This document shows, one piece after another, positions 60,142 to 64,000 of a DNA stretch of 64,000 nucleotides (position 1 is the stretch's first letter; each line of letters opens with the position of its first letter). Where the stretch lies: contig JAGVRJ010000002.1 of assembly GCA_019059635.1 (NCBI GenBank), positions 1,736,001 to 1,800,000 of the forward strand, given 5' to 3'. Position numbers and translations under genes: made by a program. The DNA is from Proales similis (taxonomy: Eukaryota; Rotifera; Eurotatoria; Ploima; Proalidae). The notes beneath the pieces are model-generated. The model saw nothing but the letters and a program-made list of their open reading frames with translations, did not search any database and was not told the origin of the DNA.

Positions 60142-61575
60142 ATTTTTTCCCTAAAAATAAAAATTGGTCGATTTAAGCTAAAAGATTTTATTGATTATTC
60201 AATAAAAGTGAGGTAAGTCGTGAAGGAAGGTTTGGGCTAAGGAAGCGAGGGAATGTAAATGGTGCGCAAGTATTGGTGGACTTATTTACTGAACTAATTG
60301 AAGAAAAGCCTTGGTGAACTCTTCCAAGTTCAGAGTGCCGTCGTTGTCAGCATCTAGGGCACTGAAAAAGGTCTTCATGTCGTCTTCGCCATAGCTGCGA
60401 CCAAGACGGCTGTTGAGTCGTAACAGGACCTTCTCGACATCACCAACATTGATTCTGCCGGTATTAGAAACGTCGACCGATCGGAAGATTTGCTCAATAA
60501 GGGCAGAGAGTTCAGAGCTGGCACTAGCACTGGCGCTGAATGAAGCGCCCAAAAGACCGAGTCGCTCGAGCTGGCTGCGGTATTCGCTCAAGCCCTCTCG
60601 ATCAAGGTCGACCAGGCGGAGAGCCTGGAGGTCACCCTCGAGCTCGTGGACACTGTTGTAGGTGTAGTCGGCGGCGAGGACAAGACCGTCTGGGGTCTTG
60701 ATGTCAAGCACGTACTGCGGAAGCTCAGTAGCTCGTTTAAGCTCGGCTCCGTATCGCTGAACGTACTCAGCCGGATTGGCGCGAATGACACCGAGGTATT
60801 TGAATTCTTGTCGGATGTTGACCTCTGGAGCATTCCATTGTACAATCACGTTTCTTGGCTTCACAACCACTGGATCGGCCTCGGTAGGACGCTGGAAGAT
60901 AACACGGCGCTTGACCTCAGAGTAGGGCAGCCAACGCTCGACGAGCACCGACTGTGGCTTGGATGGAAGCGGGGCAAGTCGCTCAATGACAACTTTGCGT
61001 GGTGGAGGTGGTAGTCTCTTGCCAGAGATGGTGATGACCTTGCGGCCGACCTGAGCTGGTGGCTGCGGTGGGGCCTCACGAATCACCAATGGCTCTGGAG
61101 TGCCTGGGCGAGCAGGCTGTTGGCGGATAATCAACGGTGGGGCTGGTGGGGTGAGGGTGTTGGGCTCCTGGGTGATGACAATCTCACCTGGTGCCGGTGG
61201 AGTTGGTGGACGCAGATATCTAATTGCCAGCTCCTGAATATACTCCAGACGCTGCTCGGTGCGCTTGGTGATCACTTCTGGATTCAGATCCTCGTTGATC
61301 AAGTATTGCTCAATAGGGATCACTCCACGCCAGTTTACAACCTCGGAGCGGTTGGCCCAGATGCCGCGCTCACCATTGACAGTGATCTCTTCTGATTCGT
61401 TTATGTCGATCGGAACTGTTGATCGGAGGATGGCAGTCTCGATCTCGCTCAGGTAGGTTTGGTTGTTTGAGGCTGAAGCAGAGAAAGATGCACCGGTGTT
61501 TCCTCTTTGCAGCTGGAGAAGATCTTGGGCAATGCGGCTCACTGAGGCATCGCCACCGGACACGCTAGCCCCAGT
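60086..61575. repeat. Duplicated tract, copy B, the likely source (partner 48409-49897)
   Basis: This is the copy in which the ZMYND12 last exon is complete and in its gene context. It is therefore the likely source of the tract at 48409-49897. Confidence 0.95.
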
Positions 61576-61701
61576 CGTAAAAGCTGCGGAGTTGCTTGCT
61601 CCTTGAGAGAAAGCAGCAGAAGTGGAAGGAAAGGCTGCTGCGCCAAGGGTGGCGGAGTAACCGCTATTAGTGGAAAAGGTTCTGAAGTCGAAATTGCTCA
61701 T
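60286..61701 (-). CDS. Alveolin-like (IMC/articulin-type) cytoskeletal protein with EF-hands, copy B
   Basis: Intronless, 471 aa. From residue ~32 (TGASVSGGDASV...) to the C-terminus it is identical to copy A by eye: the same Pro/Val-rich alveolin-like block and the same C-terminal EF-hand pair. The N-terminus (MSNFDFRTFSTNSGYSATLG...) is 22 residues longer than in copy A and Ser/Ala-rich, while the first ~10 residues are clearly related. A TATAAATA box lies at 61768-61775. Downstream on the minus strand an AATAAA follows the stop near 60185-60195, so its 3' UTR overlaps that of ZMYND12. It is divergent from RSPH14, with 418 bases between starts. Two copies with strong TATA boxes suggest an abundant structural protein. 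Confidence 0.78.
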   Translation of the reverse strand: MSNFDFRTFSTNSGYSATLGAAAFPSTSAAFSQGASNSAAFTTGASVSGGDASVSRIAQDLLQLQRGNTGASFSASASNNQTYLSEIETAILRSTVPIDINESEEITVNGERGIWANRSEVVNWRGVIPIEQYLINEDLNPEVITKRTEQRLEYIQELAIRYLRPPTPPAPGEIVITQEPNTLTPPAPPLIIRQQPARPGTPEPLVIREAPPQPPAQVGRKVITISGKRLPPPPRKVVIERLAPLPSKPQSVLVERWLPYSEVKRRVIFQRPTEADPVVVKPRNVIVQWNAPEVNIRQEFKYLGVIRANPAEYVQRYGAELKRATELPQYVLDIKTPDGLVLAADYTYNSVHELEGDLQALRLVDLDREGLSEYRSQLERLGLLGASFSASASASSELSALIEQIFRSVDVSNTGRINVGDVEKVLLRLNSRLGRSYGEDDMKTFFSALDADNDGTLNLEEFTKAFLQLVQ

Positions 61702-62119
61702 GTTTCTTCCTTGTCTTTCTCTTGTTTTGGTTATTCAACCGATACCAGAGTTGCATTTTACTTCTCATATTTATACTCGTTGAGAGAGCATTCCATTCTT
61801 TTTGGAATTTTTCGCCCCTAATTTTTGTAAAATTGCAACCGATTAAGCGCCGAAATTGCCAGCACGATTTTTCCATTTTTATCTGATTATTAACCACATT
61901 CGTTTCTTTCTCTCTAGCCACCTTTAATTCGCAACTCAATTCTTATCTCAGGGAGTCGATCACTCTTAGCGCCTTTCTGAATGTGAAGAATGTTTAGGTT
62001 TGCTTCTCATCCATCACCATGGTTGCGCGTTAACTAGCAACTTGCAACAAACTAATTCATCGCGTCTTCCTATTTTATTTTTCTTCTTTTCTGATTCTAA
62101 CTATTGATTAATCGTGAAT
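61702..62119. promoter_or_regulatory. Divergent promoter region of alveolin-like copy B and RSPH14
   Basis: 418 bases shared by two head-to-head genes. The minus-strand TATAAATA at 61768-61775 serves copy B. I see no TATA box for RSPH14. No ORF with features is present. Confidence 0.5.
61768..61775 (-). promoter_or_regulatory. TATA box of alveolin-like copy B
   Basis: TATAAATA on the minus strand, 67-74 bases upstream of the ATG at 61701. The same octamer is found upstream of copy A, although the surrounding 5' flanks are otherwise different. Confidence 0.6.
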
Positions 62120-63420
62120 ATGGCCAACTGTATCATTCCTGATCATTATCCAAACCAAATCGACATAACTCAGACCCCGATTGCTTATGGCAATCGCGCA
62201 GTTTTCAGATTGGTATCCAAAATGAGACACATTCCATCCATTCCTTCTTAATTAGTTTGGTTTTAGAATAGAGAGTTGCAAGATGACGCTCTTCTTACCC
62301 GTCAAAGAGCTCTACGATCCTTATGTGATTATTTGCACGATCCTGAGCACATTGCTAGCTGCATAACCGAAGGTGGGCATTCGTGCGTTAAAAGCTTACT
62401 CTTACTTTAGTTTTTTTTTCATATTGAAGAAGTGCTTGGATCGCTTAAAAAACTCCTAAATGATAAAGATCCTTTTTGCCGCTATAAGTCAGCCGAATGC
62501 TTTTTTGTTATTTCCTGCAGTTACAACGGGCGCAGAGCAATTGTCGATCAAAACATTATTTCAGCTCTTGCCATTCTCTTTGATGACAAAGAAAACGAAG
62601 CTCGAAAAAATGCTCATAAAACGATTGAAATGGTTTCGGAATTCCCGTTTGGTATTATCTTATCCCATTAAAAGCATTTTCAAATGGCTGATTTAGTTCT
62701 TTTTTAAGGAGCTGAAGCGTTAATTGAATTGAAACTTATCAACACTTTGGTTAAAAAACTTAGCTCAGAAATAGACCAAATCAAAGAGTTAATTCTTGAT
62801 ACACTCCATTTTTGTCTTCAGATAGACACCGAACAAGCTCTTAATTCCAAAGCTTTGAAAGAATTCACCAGTTTACTTAAGCATCCAATACCAGAGATAC
62901 GCTCAAAAGCTGCGCGAGACATATTCGACATAACGATACCTATACAAGGAAAAAACGAAGTACTTGAGCTTGAAACCATTCCGCTTTTGATCAATTTGTT
63001 GGATGATGCTGAAGTGCGTGTTAGAACCAAAGCCGCCTTGGCACTTGAATCGTAAGTTAAAACGGATCTTATAGATATTGAAAAAACCAACTTATCACTT
63101 TATGATAGGATATCAATAACAACCAAGGGAAAATACGCTTGCATCAAAGCCGGAGCGATTCCAAATCTTGTAAAGTTACTTGATGATGAAAGAAGTGAGA
63201 TGAGAGTAAACGCTCTTAAGGTGAACTAAAACCCGGCATTCCCATTAAAATTTCTAATTTTAACTTACTTAAGGGAATCACTTGTCTTGCTGAAACGGCT
63301 GAAGGACGAAGAGAACTTCTGACTCATTTAAATAGTGTCAAAAATCTGGAAAATGATCGAGTCCCAATAGTATCAAAGCATGCATCAGTTGCTGTCAAAG
63401 TTATTACGTGGAAGCCATGA
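62120..63420 (+). CDS. RSPH14: Radial spoke head protein 14 (armadillo-repeat)
   Basis: Six exons, 62120-62212, 62267-62372, 62430-62651, 62709-63051, 63109-63220 and 63274-63420, give 340 aa (human ~348). All introns are 52-58 nt. RSPH14 (RTDR1) is an ARM-repeat protein of axonemal radial spokes. The N-terminus has TQTPIAYGNRAVFRL, then DALLTRQRALRSLCDYLHDPEHI, the strongest family block (LLTRQKAL.ALCD..HDPE). Later come LLNDKDPFCRYKSAE, ELILDTLHFCLQIDTEQAL, EIRSKAARDIFDITI, ALESISITTKGKYACIKAGAIPNLVKLLDD and CLAETAEGRRELLTHL. The protein ends VITWKP, close to the family's VIEFKP. With the neighbouring ZMYND12 it marks a motile-cilia gene cluster. Confidence 0.95.
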
Positions 63421-63616
63421 TTTTTGTGAAGTATTCAAATAAATATTTTTTTCTCGATTAAAATTAATTAAATAAAGTTTTGGTTTGAAGCTGTACCCTT
63501 TATTAAAAACATGCTGAAATCTTAACGATTAAAATAAGCTTATTTCGGTCAAATTTGCATATCTGCAAAGTTGTAAAAGCTCTCAATTTGTTTTTCTTCA
63601 TCAGCAGATATCTCGG
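63421..63616. other. Convergent 3' spacer
   Basis: About 200 bases between RSPH14 and the 3' end of the next minus-strand gene. AATAAA near 63440-63446 fits the RSPH14 polyadenylation signal. Confidence 0.45.
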
Positions 63617-63936
63617 TCATAAATACTGTTTAAAGTTCTTTCCGTTATTAAATAAATACCGTCCTGGTTTAAATTGATTACCATCTTTTAATGCGAGAAC
63701 TCTGACAACTTCACGGCACCTCTCATGGCAATTCAGTCCACAATACTCAAACCCTGCAATCGGACCTTTGAATAAATTAAAATAAAAATTTCCAATAAAG
63801 ATAGTTTAACAATAGCGTGAAATAAAGTATTTTTACCTTTCGATAGTTTGGTGTTGAAATCTTGAGTTAAAAATACATTTTCAGAGCTGTACTCGCTGAG
63901 TTTGTATTTTTTACTTTGTAAAAGCTTCAAATCTGT
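63617..63936 (-). CDS. 3' exons of an unidentified gene (5' partial)
   Basis: Two exons can be supported: 63837-63936 (starting TDLKLLQSKKYKL) and 63617-63765, with a 71-nt intron in phase 1. The second begins GPIAGFEYCGLNCHERCREVV, with three closely spaced cysteines and a histidine (C-x3-C-x3-C), and ends GRYLFNNGKNFKQYL. An alternative donor at the GATG|GTAATC site could lead to a different tail (EKQIESFYNFADMQI) ending near 63550. The Cys-rich segment might be zinc-binding or disulfide-bonded. I cannot name the family. Upstream exons lie beyond the window. Confidence 0.45.
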
Positions 63937-64000
63937 CTAAATTTTATAAAATTTCTATTGAAAATGGATCGAAATGAGTCAATATATTCATTTTACGTAT

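Noticed and set aside
48409-61575. Retrotransposition as the origin of alveolin-like copy A
   Set aside because: Both copies are intronless, so that is uninformative, but the shared tract includes antisense ZMYND12 exon and intron sequence with no poly-A tail. A DNA-level event fits better.
1-64000. CRISPR arrays, operons, bacterial insertion sequences, rRNA or tRNA genes
   Set aside because: The window is eukaryotic with spliceosomal introns. I saw no regularly spaced direct repeats, transposase frames, or tRNA T-loop/acceptor pairings, although a covariance search was not possible.

Overview
This is a compact, AT-rich animal (metazoan) nuclear genome window. Genes are close together on both strands. 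Most introns are tiny, about 54-66 nt, with GT-AG ends, so many genes had to be rebuilt by joining short exons in phase. ZMYND12 and RSPH14 point to motile cilia. SUEL-type lectins, a divergent GPCR, FHOD formin and phospholipase D are animal-type genes. An EF-hand alveolin-like protein, tiny introns and possible trans-splice acceptors would fit a small-genome spiralian such as a rotifer, but the phylum cannot be proven from this window.

Layout. 0-3 kb: the 3' end of a condensation/acyltransferase-like protein, then a DEP-domain protein (+). 3-10 kb: two head-to-head paralogous type II membrane proteins, each with four SUEL lectin domains and the same intron phases. 10-13 kb: a YGQP-rich EF-hand protein (+) and inositol-3-phosphate synthase (-). 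13-24 kb: a secreted LRR protein (-), a 16-exon V-ATPase subunit a (+), an SLC35C2-like transporter (-) and a GPCR-like receptor (+). 24-32 kb: a 16-exon FHOD-type formin (-), complete from GTPase-binding region to DAD. 32-38 kb: a sparse region with one unrecognised disordered protein (-). 38-48 kb: a giant coiled-coil gene (-) in which every junction I traced is phase 0. 48-64 kb: alveolin-like copy A (-), LENG8 (-), PLD1/2 (+), ZMYND12 (+), alveolin-like copy B (-), RSPH14 (+) and the 3' end of an unidentified gene (-).

The most striking structure is the pair of alveolin-like genes. About 1.49 kb (48409-49897 and 60086-61575) is nearly identical, including silent sites. Copy A also carries a fragment of the last exon of ZMYND12, a gene that is intact only beside copy B. 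This polarises the event: copy A's sequence came from the copy B locus. The two N-termini and promoters are diverged, which points to gene conversion or a mosaic duplication. The ZMYND12 / alveolin B / RSPH14 cluster joins two ciliary genes to a cytoskeletal gene through a convergent 3' end and a divergent 5' end.
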